DNA of 40,461 nucleotides from Microtetraspora glauca (GTDB lineage: Bacteria > Actinomycetota > Actinomycetes > Streptosporangiales > Streptosporangiaceae), in the NCBI GenBank assembly GCA_001570385.1, contig BBYL01000047.1, positions 1-40,461 of the forward strand, given 5' to 3'. Shown here one piece after another: positions 16,323 to 24,767 of the stretch (position 1 is its first letter; the number at the start of each line of letters is the position of its first letter). The position numbers and the translations under genes are program-made. Below the pieces are notes generated by a model. That model had not been told where the DNA came from. It saw nothing but the letters and a program-made list of their open reading frames with translations, and ran no database searches.

Positions 16323-18439
16323 CAGGCGTGGGAGAGGGCGCGCAGGAGGTCCAGCGCGGCGTCGGCGATCACGGTGCCGGGCGGGAAGATCGCCGCCGCC
16401 CCGGCCTCACGCAGGGCGTCGAAGTCGCCGGGCGGGATCACGCCGCCGACCACGATCATGATGTCGTCCGCGCCGAGGTCGGCCAGCGCCCGCTTCAGCG
16501 CCGGGACCAGCGTGAGGTGCCCGGCGGCGAGGGACGAGACGCCGACGATGTGCACGTCGGCCTCCACGGCCTGGCGCGCGACCTCCTCCGGCGTCTGGAA
16601 CAGCGGGCCGACGTCCACGTCGAAGCCGAGGTCGGCGAACCCGGTCGCGATCACCTTCTGGCCCCGGTCGTGCCCGTCCTGGCCCATCTTGGCGACCAGG
16701 ATGCGCGGGCGGCGCCCCTCGGACTTCTCGAACTGGGCGCAGGCCGCGCGGACGTCGTCCACCCTCTCGCCCACCTCTTCCCGGTACACCCCCGAGATCG
16801 TACGGATCTCCGCGGCGTGCCGTCCGAACACCTTCTCAAGGGCGTCGGAGATCTCCCCGACGGTCGCCTTGGCGCGCGCGGCGTCCACGGCGAGCTCCAG
16901 CAGGTTCCCGCCCTGCGCGGCGGCCCTGGTCAGCGCGGCGAGGGCGGCGTCGACGTCGGCCTGCGAGCGCTCCGCGCGCAGCCTGCGGAGCTTGTCGAGT
17001 TGCTGCTCGCGCACGGCCGTGTTGTCGACCTTCAGGACCTCGATGGGCTCGTCGGCCTGGGGGCGGTACTTGTTCACGCCGATGACCGGCTGGTGGCCGG
17101 AGTCGATGCGCGCCTGGGTGCGGGCCGCGGCCTCCTCGATGCGGAGCTTGGGCAGCCCCTGGTCGATCGCGCGGGCCATGCCTCCGGCCCGCTCGACCTC
17201 CTGGATGTGGCCCCACGCCTTGGCGGCGAGATCGTTGGTGAGCCGCTCGACATAGTAGGAGCCGCCCCACGGGTCGATCACCCGGCAGGTGCCCGACTCC
17301 TGCTGGAGCAGGAGCTGGGTGTTGCGGGCGATCCGGGCCGAGAAGTCCGTCGGCAGGGCGAGCGCCTCGTCCAGGGCGTTGGTGTGCAGCGACTGGGTGT
17401 GGCCCTGGGTCGCGGCCATCGCCTCGACGCAGGTCCGTACGACGTTGTTGAACACGTCCTGCGCGGTGAGCGACCACCCGGAGGTCTGGCTGTGCGTGCG
17501 GAGGGACAGCGACTTGGGGTTCTTCGCGCCGAAGCCGCGGACCAGCTCGGCCCAGAGCAGCCGGGCCGCGCGGAGCTTGGCGACCTCCATGAAGAAGTTC
17601 ATGCCGATGCACCAGAAGAACGACAGGCGCGGCGCGAACGCGTCGATGTCCAGGCCCGCGGCCACACCGGCGCGGAGGTACTCCACGCCGTCGGCGAGCG
17701 TGTAGGCCAGCTCCAGGTCGCAGGTCGCCCCGGCCTCCTGGATGTGGTAGCCGGAGATCGAGATCGAGTTGAACTTCGGCATCCGCTGCGAGGTGTACGC
17801 GAAGATGTCGGAGATGATCCGCATCGACGGGCCCGGCGGGTAGATGTAGGTGTTGCGGACCATGAACTCCTTGAGGATGTCGTTCTGGATGGTCCCGGCC
17901 AGCTTCTCGGGTGCCACCCCCTGCTCCTCGGCGGCCACGATGTAGAGCGCGAGGATGGGCAGGACCGCGCCGTTCATGGTCATGGACACGCTCATCCTGT
18001 CGAGGGGGATCCCGTCGAAGAGCTGTCGCATGTCGTAGATCGAGTCGATCGCGACGCCGGCCATGCCGACGTCGCCCGCGACCCTGGGGTGATCGGAGTC
18101 GTAGCCCCGGTGCGTGGCCAGGTCGAACGCGACCGACAGGCCCTTCTGCCCGGCGGCGAGGTTGCGCCGGTAGAACGCGTTGGACTCCTCCGCCGTGGAG
18201 AACCCGGCGTACTGGCGGATCGTCCACGGCTGGTTGACGTACATCGTCGGGTACGGCCCGCGCAGGTACGGCGGCATACCGGGGTAGGTCTCCAGGAAGT
18301 CGATCCCCTTGAGGTCATCGGCCGTGTAGAACGGCCTGACCTCGATCCCCTCCGGCGTCTCCCACGCCCGGCCGTCGACGTCCGGTGCGGCGCCCGCGGC
18401 GGATCCCAGGTCGATTCCCGAGAAGTCAGGAATGTTCAT
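16322..18439 (-). CDS. mutB: Methylmalonyl-CoA mutase large (catalytic) subunit
   Basis: This 705-residue protein has an N-terminal substrate-binding TIM barrel with the family stretches TMYVNQPWTIRQYAGFSTAE and LATHRGYDSDHPRV. A C-terminal B12 domain carries the DxHxxG cobalamin motif as DGHDRG, followed by QKVIATGFADLGFDVDVGP. It interconverts (R)-methylmalonyl-CoA and succinyl-CoA in propionate, odd-chain and branched amino-acid metabolism, and supplies methylmalonyl-CoA for polyketides. ATG 18439 overlaps the mutA stop and is preceded by GGGAG. A longer frame upstream lies inside mutA and is not used. Confidence 0.97.
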   Translation of the reverse strand: MNIPDFSGIDLGSAAGAAPDVDGRAWETPEGIEVRPFYTADDLKGIDFLETYPGMPPYLRGPYPTMYVNQPWTIRQYAGFSTAEESNAFYRRNLAAGQKGLSVAFDLATHRGYDSDHPRVAGDVGMAGVAIDSIYDMRQLFDGIPLDRMSVSMTMNGAVLPILALYIVAAEEQGVAPEKLAGTIQNDILKEFMVRNTYIYPPGPSMRIISDIFAYTSQRMPKFNSISISGYHIQEAGATCDLELAYTLADGVEYLRAGVAAGLDIDAFAPRLSFFWCIGMNFFMEVAKLRAARLLWAELVRGFGAKNPKSLSLRTHSQTSGWSLTAQDVFNNVVRTCVEAMAATQGHTQSLHTNALDEALALPTDFSARIARNTQLLLQQESGTCRVIDPWGGSYYVERLTNDLAAKAWGHIQEVERAGGMARAIDQGLPKLRIEEAAARTQARIDSGHQPVIGVNKYRPQADEPIEVLKVDNTAVREQQLDKLRRLRAERSQADVDAALAALTRAAAQGGNLLELAVDAARAKATVGEISDALEKVFGRHAAEIRTISGVYREEVGERVDDVRAACAQFEKSEGRRPRILVAKMGQDGHDRGQKVIATGFADLGFDVDVGPLFQTPEEVARQAVEADVHIVGVSSLAAGHLTLVPALKRALADLGADDIMIVVGGVIPPGDFDALREAGAAAIFPPGTVIADAALDLLRALSHA

Positions 18440-20238
18440 CGGTTCACTCCCAGGTCGTCGAAGGTGGTGCGGAGCACGCCGAGCGCGTCGCATCCCGCGT
18501 ACACACGGTCGTCCACTCCCTCATACTCGCCCTTGCCCGCGAGCCAGACGCGCGTCGCCCCCGCCTCGCGGAGAGCCGCCGCCACGGCCTCGGCGTGCTC
18601 GCCGTACAGCCGGTCGCTGGAGCACAGGCAGGCGACGGGCGTGCCCGCGTCGCGGAACGCCTCGGCGATCGCGGTGGCGTCGGTTCCCGGCCCGCTGGTC
18701 ACGGTGGCGACGCCGCCCGCCGCGAAGAGGTTGGCCGCGAACGACGCGCGGGCCGTGTGCACGGCGACCGGGCCGATCGTGGCGAGGAACACGGTGGGCC
18801 GCTCGTCCCTGGCGTCGGCCAGGTCGCGCAGCGCCTCGAACTCCTCGGCGTACCGGATCCGGGGCAGGCCCACCTCCGCGCCCGCTACGGCGAGGCCGGG
18901 GCCCGGCTCGCGTTCCGGCAGCTTCTCGCTCAGGTGGGGGAACTCGCTGACCCCGGTGATCGGGTCGCGGCGGTGCGCCACTCCGTCCGCGCGCGCGGCG
19001 CGGGTGGCCGCGAGCCGCTCGGGGACGAGCCGCTCCAGCGCGACGGCCATCCCGCCCGCGCGCTCGATCTCCTGGAACCACGCCCAGGCGTGCTCCGCCA
19101 GGTCGGCGGTGAGTCGCTCGACGTACCACGAGCCGCCGGCCGGGTCGAGGACGCGGGCCACGCCCGCCTCCTCCAGGAGCAGCGACTGGGTGTTGCGGGC
19201 GATGCGCCGGGCGAACGCGTCGGGCAGGCCGAGGACGGCGTCGAACGGCTGAACGGTCACCGCGTCCGCGCCGCCGACCCCGGCGCCGAAGCAGGCCAGC
19301 GTGGTGCGCAGCATGTTCACCCAGGGGTCCCTCGCGGTCATCATCGCCGACGAGGTGACCGCGTGCTGGAGCTGCTCGCCGGGACCGCCGGTGGTCGTCG
19401 TGGTCGCCGTGGTCGCCGTCACGACCTCGGCCACCCTGGCCCACAGCCGCCGGGCCGCCCGGAGCTTGGCGATCGTCATGAACTGGTCGGCGGTCGCCGC
19501 GTAACGGAACTCCAGCAGCCCGAGCGCCTGCTCGACGGAGATCCCGGCGTCGGTCATGGCACGGAGGCAGGCGACGCCCGTGGCGATCGAGCAGCCCAGC
19601 TCCTCGGCGTCGCTGCCGCCCGCGTCGTGGTACGGCAGGGCGTCCACGACGAACGCGCGCAGGGCCGGCTGCTCGGCGAGGCAGCGACGTACGAGCGTGG
19701 CGGCGGCCGGATCGAGGGTGCCCGTGACGGGCGCGGGCAGCCCGAGGTTGCCGCCGGGGGCGGTCACGCCCCGCTCGGCCAGCAGGTCGAGGAAGACGGT
19801 GGCCGCCGGAGCCGCCCGGTCGCCCGCGTCGAGGACCACCGGGGCGAGGTCGAGGTACACGCCGTCGAGCACCCGGGGCAACGCCTCGGGGCCGAGGGAG
19901 GACAGGTCCAGCCAGATGGAGGTGACACCGTTCTCCAGGTCGGCGAGCACGGCCTCCCTGGTGACCGCGGGGTCGGGGTGGGCGTGGCGTTGCCGTACGC
20001 CCCATGGGCCCGCGGACCGGACGACGCGCGGGGCGCCGGGCAGATCGGAGGCGTCGTGGAGCGGGGCTATCGTCACGCCGTCGTACGTCGTGGAGGACAG
20101 CGCCGCCTCCGCGGCGGCGGGCGCGGCGTCCTCAGCGAGGACACCCGACTTCCGGAGGACTCCGAGCGCGAGCGTGCGCCACTGCTCCCGCGTGCCAGGC
20201 GGGAACGCTGCGGCGACTTCAAGAGGCGGCACCGTCAT
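18436..20238 (-). CDS. mutA: Methylmalonyl-CoA mutase small (non-catalytic) subunit
   Basis: This 600-residue protein is homologous to MutB but shorter. The barrel region is recognisable (SLLLEEAGVARVLDPAGGSW, VERLTADLAEHAW). The C-terminal Rossmann-like domain (FLATIGPVAVHTARASFAAN) lacks the DxHxxG cobalamin motif, as expected for the small subunit that stabilises the heterodimer. The start at ATG 20238 fits the known N-terminus (PPLEVAAAFPPG). A longer open frame extends to 20679 but enters the neighbouring amidase region and is rejected. First gene of mutA-mutB-meaB; its stop overlaps the mutB start. Confidence 0.95.
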   Translation of the reverse strand: MTVPPLEVAAAFPPGTREQWRTLALGVLRKSGVLAEDAAPAAAEAALSSTTYDGVTIAPLHDASDLPGAPRVVRSAGPWGVRQRHAHPDPAVTREAVLADLENGVTSIWLDLSSLGPEALPRVLDGVYLDLAPVVLDAGDRAAPAATVFLDLLAERGVTAPGGNLGLPAPVTGTLDPAAATLVRRCLAEQPALRAFVVDALPYHDAGGSDAEELGCSIATGVACLRAMTDAGISVEQALGLLEFRYAATADQFMTIAKLRAARRLWARVAEVVTATTATTTTTGGPGEQLQHAVTSSAMMTARDPWVNMLRTTLACFGAGVGGADAVTVQPFDAVLGLPDAFARRIARNTQSLLLEEAGVARVLDPAGGSWYVERLTADLAEHAWAWFQEIERAGGMAVALERLVPERLAATRAARADGVAHRRDPITGVSEFPHLSEKLPEREPGPGLAVAGAEVGLPRIRYAEEFEALRDLADARDERPTVFLATIGPVAVHTARASFAANLFAAGGVATVTSGPGTDATAIAEAFRDAGTPVACLCSSDRLYGEHAEAVAAALREAGATRVWLAGKGEYEGVDDRVYAGCDALGVLRTTFDDLGVNR

Positions 20239-20350
20239 GCGAGGGATGCTAGGCGCACTGCCTCCAGAACAATTATCCGGGGTCCCGATGTCCGGGAGCG
20301 GAAGTCTCACATCGCGGGCCGCCGGCGATGATCCGCGGGCGACCGGCGGG

Positions 20351-20390
20351 TGACCGGGATCCCCGGCGAGGCCGCCTCGCCGCCCGGTCA
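20351..20390 (-). terminator. Nested hairpin at the 3' end of the amidase gene
   Basis: TGACCGGG (20351-20358) pairs with CCCGGTCA (20383-20390). Inside it, CGGCGAGG (20364-20371) pairs with CCTCGCCG (20375-20382) around a three-base loop. Only a five-base bulge interrupts the 16 pairs. The outer strand includes the amidase stop codon, so the structure forms at the very end of that transcript and insulates mutA. Confidence 0.7.
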
Positions 20391-21158
20391 GGGCAGCGGC
20401 GTGAAGGCGGCGTCCCAGGTCAGCTTCCCGACGACGCCGTCGGGGTCGAGCTTCCTGTCCTTCTGGAAGCGGACGCAGACGGCCTTGGACTCGGGGCCGT
20501 ACGCGCCGTCCACCTCGATCGTGTAGCCGAGCCGGGCGATCTGCCGCTGCCAGTCGCGTACGTCGTCGCCCCGCATGATGGGCGGATATTTCAGGAGACG
20601 TCCCGGCCACTTCGGAGTGGTCTCCGGATCCGGTTCCTGGCCGCCGCCCCCCGGGCGTGGCGCCCCCTTCTTGACCCACGCGTACAGGGCGGCGCCGGGG
20701 CAGTCGGTGGAATAGCCGTCGCGGTGTCCCTTGATCTCCTTGCCCGCGCCGCCCTGGGCCTGGAGGTAGTCGACCGCGTCGAGGATCGCGTGCAGGACGC
20801 CGTCGGGCGGCTCGACCAACCCGGAGTTGCCGACCAGGCCGAGTACGGCGTAATGGCCGGAATTGAGACCGGATCCGTTGGCCGCGGGCAGGTTGTGCGG
20901 ACCTCGCCCGACAAATACCTTTCTATGCGGACAAGCGATCATTGAGTATCCGATATCCATCCAGCCATTGCCGTCCATGTGAAAGCTCTGGATGGACTTG
21001 ACGACCGCGACGCACCGGGCGTGGTCGTCCACGATCGCCGGATCGACCCTTCCGCCGGTGTAGTGGACCTTGACGCCCTTTGTGGAGGTCAGCCGCGAGT
21101 AGGAGCCCCTTGGGGCACGGGCACCCCACTCTGCGCGGGACACGAGGTCGATGGCCAC
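20388..21158 (-). CDS. PGRP/amidase_2-type N-acetylmuramoyl-L-alanine amidase with C-terminal peptidoglycan-binding domain
   Basis: The protein is 256 residues from GTG 21158, which has GGGAG seven bases upstream and begins VAIDLVSRAEWGARAP, a typical PGRP N-terminus. Zinc ligands are His32 (VHYTGG), His145 (GHRD) and Cys153 (TDCPG); the His-x7-Cys spacing matches T7-lysozyme-like amidases. A Pro/Gly linker leads to a PG_binding_1 domain (about 190-250: RGDDVRDWQRQIARLGY, VDGAYGPESKAV). It should cleave the bond between muramic acid and the stem peptide. No signal peptide is visible from this start or from the longer in-frame start at 21251. Export would need an unknown route, or it acts like a phage endolysin. 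Confidence 0.88.
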   Translation of the reverse strand: MAIDLVSRAEWGARAPRGSYSRLTSTKGVKVHYTGGRVDPAIVDDHARCVAVVKSIQSFHMDGNGWMDIGYSMIACPHRKVFVGRGPHNLPAANGSGLNSGHYAVLGLVGNSGLVEPPDGVLHAILDAVDYLQAQGGAGKEIKGHRDGYSTDCPGAALYAWVKKGAPRPGGGGQEPDPETTPKWPGRLLKYPPIMRGDDVRDWQRQIARLGYTIEVDGAYGPESKAVCVRFQKDRKLDPDGVVGKLTWDAAFTPLP

Positions 21159-21403
21159 GGATGTACTCCCGTGTGAGCGACGACGGACAGGGGGCGCCGG
21201 AGTCCCTGCCCGGGATCGGACCGGAACCGGCGGTCGATCGCGGACGCGCACACGATCGGGGGATTACTGGCAGAGAGACCTTAACCCCCATACCTGACAA
21301 ATAACATCGTTTCCCAGATTTTTCCTGGTGCCCCTAATTGGTTGGTGTGCCGCGTTCCATCGCGCCGCCCGCGAGGCCCCCTGACGCCCGCGCCGCCCTC
21401 ACA
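21159..21403. other. Intergenic region upstream of the amidase gene
   Basis: There is no gene here. It is the probable promoter and leader of the amidase gene on the minus strand. Around 21285-21350 the sequence is clearly less GC-rich than its surroundings. A GGGGG (21258-21262) and CCCCC (21285-21289) pair could close a loop of 22 bases in the leader. I looked for a cyclic-di-AMP (ydaO) riboswitch, common before cell-wall hydrolase genes, and could not recognise its conserved core. Confidence 0.5.
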
Positions 21404-21444
21404 GTGAGGCCCTGTCACGGTGAGGCCCTGTCACGGCGAGGCCC
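21404..21444. repeat. 16-bp tandem repeat downstream of mtnA
   Basis: GTGAGGCCCTGTCACG at 21404-21419 is repeated exactly at 21420-21435, followed by a partial third copy (GCGAGGCCC). CCCTGT at 21426-21431 can pair with ACAGGG at 21445-21450. The array lies 39 bases beyond the mtnA stop and may also serve as a terminator for mtnA. Confidence 0.85.
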
Positions 21445-21482
21445 ACAGGGTGAGGTCCGCCGCCTCCCCCGCGGGCCCGCGT

Positions 21483-22514
21483 TCAGGCCGTCCCGGACTC
21501 GTACGGCGTCTCGCCGCGATCGACGCGGATGACCCGGCGGTCGGTGACGATGGCGGTGATCAGGTCGTGCGGGGTGACGTCGAACGCCGGGTTGGCGGCA
21601 CCCGTCCCCTCCGGCGCGAGCCGTACGCCATGGATGGAGAGGACCTCGCCGGGGCCCCGGTCCTCGATCTCGATCCGGTCGCCGGAGGTGATCGCCGGGT
21701 CGATCGTCGTCTCCGGCGCGACCACCACGAACGGCACCCCGGCGCGCCGCGCGCCCAGCGCCAGGGAGTAGGAGCCGATCTTGTTGGCGGTGTCGCCGTT
21801 GGCGGCGATCCGGTCCGCGCCGATGAGCACGACGTCGGCCGCTCCTCTGGCCAGCAGGTACGGCCCGGCCCCGTCGACGACGAGGCGGTGCGGCGCGCCC
21901 ATCCTGCCCAGCTCCCAGGCGGTCAGCCGCGCCCCCTGCAACAGCGGCCTGGTCTCCAGCGCGAGCGTCTCGGCGAGCAGGCCCCGCTCGTGGAGAGTCT
22001 GGACGACGCCGAGGGCCGTGCCGCGCTCGACCGCGGCGAGACCGCCGGTGTTGCATATGGTCATCACCCTTATCCGGCGGAACCCGCCCGAGCCGCCGGA
22101 CGCACCGGACGCATCGGACCGGTCCGGCCCTTCGGTCAGTTCGCGCACCAGGTCGGCGCCGAGGGCGCTCATCCGATAGCAGGCGGCGATGTCGTCGTCG
22201 CGGATCTCCAGGGCCCGCGCGAGTACGGCGTCGGCGTCCGGCAGGTGCCGGGCCGCCTCGTCGACACCCCAGGCGAGATTGACCGCGGTGGGCCTGGCCG
22301 CCCGGAGGGCGTCGATCGGCTCGCCGGTACGCGCCGCGAGCGCGACCCCCATCGCCCCGGCGACGCCGAGCGCGGGCGCGCCGCGTACGGCAAGGCGCCG
22401 GATGGCGCCGATCAGGTCCGCGACGGTCTCGATCCGCAGGAAGACGCAGTCCCCCGGAAGCCGGGTCTGGTCGACGAGTTCGATGGCGCCGTCCACCCAG
22501 TCGATCGTCCGCAT
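21483..22514 (-). CDS. mtnA: S-methyl-5-thioribose-1-phosphate isomerase
   Basis: This 343-residue enzyme isomerises methylthioribose-1-phosphate to methylthioribulose-1-phosphate in the methionine salvage pathway. The family motif RRLAVRGAPALGVAGAMGV lies near the N-terminus. Catalytic Cys154 sits in TICNTGGLA and catalytic Asp234 in GADRIAANGDTANKIG; their 80-residue spacing equals that of characterised MtnA. A Gly/Ser-rich insertion precedes the Cys motif. ATG 22514 is preferred over TTG 22523, as no ribosome-binding site is present and a -10-like element is placed for leaderless initiation. No other salvage genes are nearby. Confidence 0.95.
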   Translation of the reverse strand: MRTIDWVDGAIELVDQTRLPGDCVFLRIETVADLIGAIRRLAVRGAPALGVAGAMGVALAARTGEPIDALRAARPTAVNLAWGVDEAARHLPDADAVLARALEIRDDDIAACYRMSALGADLVRELTEGPDRSDASGASGGSGGFRRIRVMTICNTGGLAAVERGTALGVVQTLHERGLLAETLALETRPLLQGARLTAWELGRMGAPHRLVVDGAGPYLLARGAADVVLIGADRIAANGDTANKIGSYSLALGARRAGVPFVVVAPETTIDPAITSGDRIEIEDRGPGEVLSIHGVRLAPEGTGAANPAFDVTPHDLITAIVTDRRVIRVDRGETPYESGTA

Positions 22515-22521
22515 ATCGGGC

Positions 22522-22527
22522 AAACTA
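22522..22527 (-). promoter_or_regulatory. Candidate -10 element for leaderless mtnA transcript
   Basis: On the minus strand TAGTTT ends seven bases before ATG 22514. There is no Shine-Dalgarno sequence, and the spacing fits a transcript starting at the A of the initiation codon. No clear -35 hexamer is seen. Confidence 0.4.
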
Positions 22528-22570
22528 CCGAAATATCAGCCCTGGCATGGCCCACGCGACACGCGACACC

Positions 22571-22596
22571 GGACAAAGGACAAAGGACAAAGGACA
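22571..22596. repeat. 7-bp tandem repeat (GGACAAA) x3
   Basis: GGACAAA occurs three times in a row at 22571-22591, followed by GGACA. It lies in the divergent region between mtnA and the VOC gene. The purine-rich strand is the plus strand, on which the VOC gene is transcribed. Confidence 0.9.
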
Positions 22597-22733
22597 TGCG
22601 AGGACGCGCGGCGTCTCCACAGAGATACCTGGGATCCAGAGGTATATCGGGGATGTGCGAGGTACGTCGTGCCATGCGAAGGTCATCTCTGATGCAGACT
22701 CGTACCGGATCCGGCGAACGCTGAGGAGGACCC

Positions 22734-23156
22734 ATGACCGAGGAGACCATCTCCGGCAAGGGATACGGCCCGGACCACGTGTCCGATTTCGGCTACGGCC
22801 TGCACCATGTCCAGCTCGCGATCGAGCCGGGCGGTGAGGACGCCTGCCGCGCCTTCTACGTCGGCGTGCTCGGCATGATCGAGATCCCCAAGCCGCCGGC
22901 GCTCGCCACGCGCGGCGGGTTGTGGGTGCGGGCCGACACCGTCGAGATCCACCTGGGCGTCGAGAAGGACTTCCGGCCGGCTCGCAAGGCTCATCCCGGC
23001 ATCCATGTCGCCGACCTCGACGGCCTGGCCGCCCGCCTGACGGAACACGGTGTCGAGGTGGTCTGGGACGACGACTTCCCCGGCCACCGCCGCTTCTACG
23101 CCCACGACGCCATGGGCAACCGCCTGGAGTTCCTCCAGCGGGAGCTGCCCGCCTGA
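22734..23156 (+). CDS. VOC-family (glyoxalase/dioxygenase-like) protein
   Basis: This 140-residue protein has the paired beta-alpha-beta-beta-beta pattern of the vicinal oxygen chelate fold. It begins FGYGLHHVQLAIEPGGEDAC with a likely metal His, then FYVGVLGMIEIPKP, then VEIHLGVEKDF with a second His. It ends MGNRLEFLQRE with the usual C-terminal Glu. VOC proteins bind divalent metals and include glyoxalase I, dioxygenases and fosfomycin/bleomycin resistance proteins; the exact reaction cannot be told. ATG 22734 has GAGGAGGA upstream. The gene stands alone, divergent from mtnA. Confidence 0.88.
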   Translation: MTEETISGKGYGPDHVSDFGYGLHHVQLAIEPGGEDACRAFYVGVLGMIEIPKPPALATRGGLWVRADTVEIHLGVEKDFRPARKAHPGIHVADLDGLAARLTEHGVEVVWDDDFPGHRRFYAHDAMGNRLEFLQRELPA

Positions 23157-23304
23157 CGCCGGACCCCATGGCGGACCGAGGGCCTTATGGCGGACTGAGG
23201 GAGGGGACGGCCGGCCAGCATCCGCCCCACGGTTCGTGGTCTTCGTGTGAATCATCCCGGGCGGAACGGTCAGGACGGCCGCGGCGGGGGCAGGCCGCCT
23301 TGCC

Positions 23305-23496
23305 TTACCCGAGCTCGGCGATGTCCTCCGCACTCAACTTCAGCGTGCTGGCGGCGATGTTCTCTTCCAGCTGGTCGAGCGAGCCGGCGCCGGGGATGGG
23401 CAGGATGTTCGGTGAGCGGGCCAGCACCCAGGCCAGGGCCACGCTGATGAGAGGTGCGAACACGTAATCGACGAACAGTGCTAAATCCGTCGACAC
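23305..23496 (-). pseudogene. Remnant of an aldo/keto reductase (C-terminal part only)
   Basis: The visible frame encodes the typical C-terminus of an aldo/keto reductase. It includes VALAWVLARSPNILPIPGAG, then SLDQLEENIAASTLKLS and AEDIAEL, the segments of the last barrel strand and helices that bind NADP. The catalytic Tyr, Asp, Lys and His part and some 250 residues are missing. The reading before the homologous part has no match, and it runs into the upstream region of the next, divergent gene. It is a degraded leftover, not a functional gene. Confidence 0.8.
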
Positions 23497-23516
23497 GCCA
23501 ACAATGCACGAGGATC

Positions 23517-24701
23517 ATGGCAGGCATGTCCATCGTTAAGGAGGTCGACTTCTCCTCCAGCCCCGAACCCCGCGAGCCGCTGCCGATGAACGTGTGGCTC
23601 GACGACGGTGACAGCCCGGCCGACGTGATCGACGCGCTCGCCCTCTCGCCGTTCGCCACGGGCACGCAACCGTGGTCCCGCAGCACCACCGTCGACCGGG
23701 TCCGGCTGGACGCCGCGACGGTCCCTCCGGGCGGGCGGGTGCTCCGGGTCGCCCAGCACAGCGACGGTCACGAGTCACGCCTGATCTCTGGCGAGGGCTG
23801 GACCCTGCGGGTGGTCCGCTACAGCAGCAGGTCCGCCACCTTCACCGTGACCGCGACCAGCGAGGAGCTGGCCCGTTCGGTGCTCGACGAGGCGACCCGC
23901 GGCGCGGAGGACACGTCCGCGAAGGACGAGGACCACGTCGCGATGGGCTTCGTGTGGCTGTCCGATCACGGCAAGCGCCGCTCCGCGAAGCCGATCACGA
24001 CCTCCCCTTGGGACGGGATCAGGCCCAACTACCCGCGCGCCGCCAAGACCCGGCTCGACCAGCTCATGGCGATCACGCCGAAGGACGTGAACGGCCGCCT
24101 GCTCCTGCTGCACGGCCCGCCGGGGACCGGAAAGACGACTCTGCTGCGTACGCTCGCCCGCGAGTGGGCCGGTTGGTGCCAGGTCGACTGCGTACTCGAT
24201 CCGGAGCGGCTGTTCAACAACCCCGGATACCTCATGGACGTGGCGGTCGGCTGCGACTGCCCCGACCACGACGAGGAGCACCGCTGGCGGATGCTCGTTC
24301 TGGAGGACTGCGACGAGCTGATCCGCGCCGAGGCCAAGCAGTCCACCGGTCAGGGCCTGTCCCGGCTGCTCAACCTGACCGACGGCCTGCTCGGGCAGGG
24401 GCGGGACGTCCTCGTGGCGATCACCACGAACGAGGACCTGAACCAGCTCCACCCCGCGGTGGTCCGGCCGGGCCGATGCCTGGCGCAGATCGAGATCGGA
24501 CGTCTGGCTCCAGACCAGGCCGCGGCCTGGCTCAACACGTCGGACGGCACGTCCGGCACCGCGTCCGGCGCGTCCGGTTCCCCGTACGGCGCGGCGGGCA
24601 TCGGGCCGGAGGGAGCCACCCTCGCGGAGCTGTTCGCGCTCCGGGAGGGGCGCGGCCTCGCGGCACCGGAGACCACCACCTCCACCGGCCTCTACCTCTG
24701 A
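23517..24701 (+). CDS. AAA-family ATPase of the DUF5925 type
   Basis: This protein is 394 residues from ATG 23517; an alternative ATG at 23526 sits better after GAGGA (23510-23514). The N-terminal half (about 20-150) is the actinobacterial DUF5925-like region. The AAA module has Walker A GPPGTGKT (200-207), Walker B MLVLEDCDEL, a sensor-1 segment ITTNEDL and the VRPGRC arginine segment. A Cys pair (CDCPDHDEEH) precedes Walker B. A Gly/Ser/Thr-rich low-complexity stretch (TSGTASGASG) near the C-terminus ends the module. The architecture is conserved in actinomycetes; its function is not established. The remnant of an aldo/keto reductase lies immediately upstream. Confidence 0.88.
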   Translation: MAGMSIVKEVDFSSSPEPREPLPMNVWLDDGDSPADVIDALALSPFATGTQPWSRSTTVDRVRLDAATVPPGGRVLRVAQHSDGHESRLISGEGWTLRVVRYSSRSATFTVTATSEELARSVLDEATRGAEDTSAKDEDHVAMGFVWLSDHGKRRSAKPITTSPWDGIRPNYPRAAKTRLDQLMAITPKDVNGRLLLLHGPPGTGKTTLLRTLAREWAGWCQVDCVLDPERLFNNPGYLMDVAVGCDCPDHDEEHRWRMLVLEDCDELIRAEAKQSTGQGLSRLLNLTDGLLGQGRDVLVAITTNEDLNQLHPAVVRPGRCLAQIEIGRLAPDQAAAWLNTSDGTSGTASGASGSPYGAAGIGPEGATLAELFALREGRGLAAPETTTSTGLYL

Positions 24702-24767
24702 GGCCGAGGGGCGGACGAGGCGCCCATCATCGTCGGCGCGTGCGGCACAGATCGCATCGACCAATCC

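Noticed and set aside
16328..19252. A 974-codon open frame on the plus strand opposite mutB and mutA
   Set aside because: It mirrors the codon structure of the real minus-strand genes, has no recognisable domains and is rich in Arg, Gly and Pro. Such antisense frames are expected at this GC content.
20239..20387. A cobalamin riboswitch before mutA
   Set aside because: No B12-box-like sequence is visible, and the space between mutA and the amidase terminator is too short for the full aptamer.
21159..21300. A cyclic-di-AMP (ydaO) riboswitch before the amidase gene
   Set aside because: Such riboswitches often precede actinobacterial cell-wall hydrolases, but I could not find the conserved core sequences; only an unspecific GGGGG/CCCCC pairing is present.
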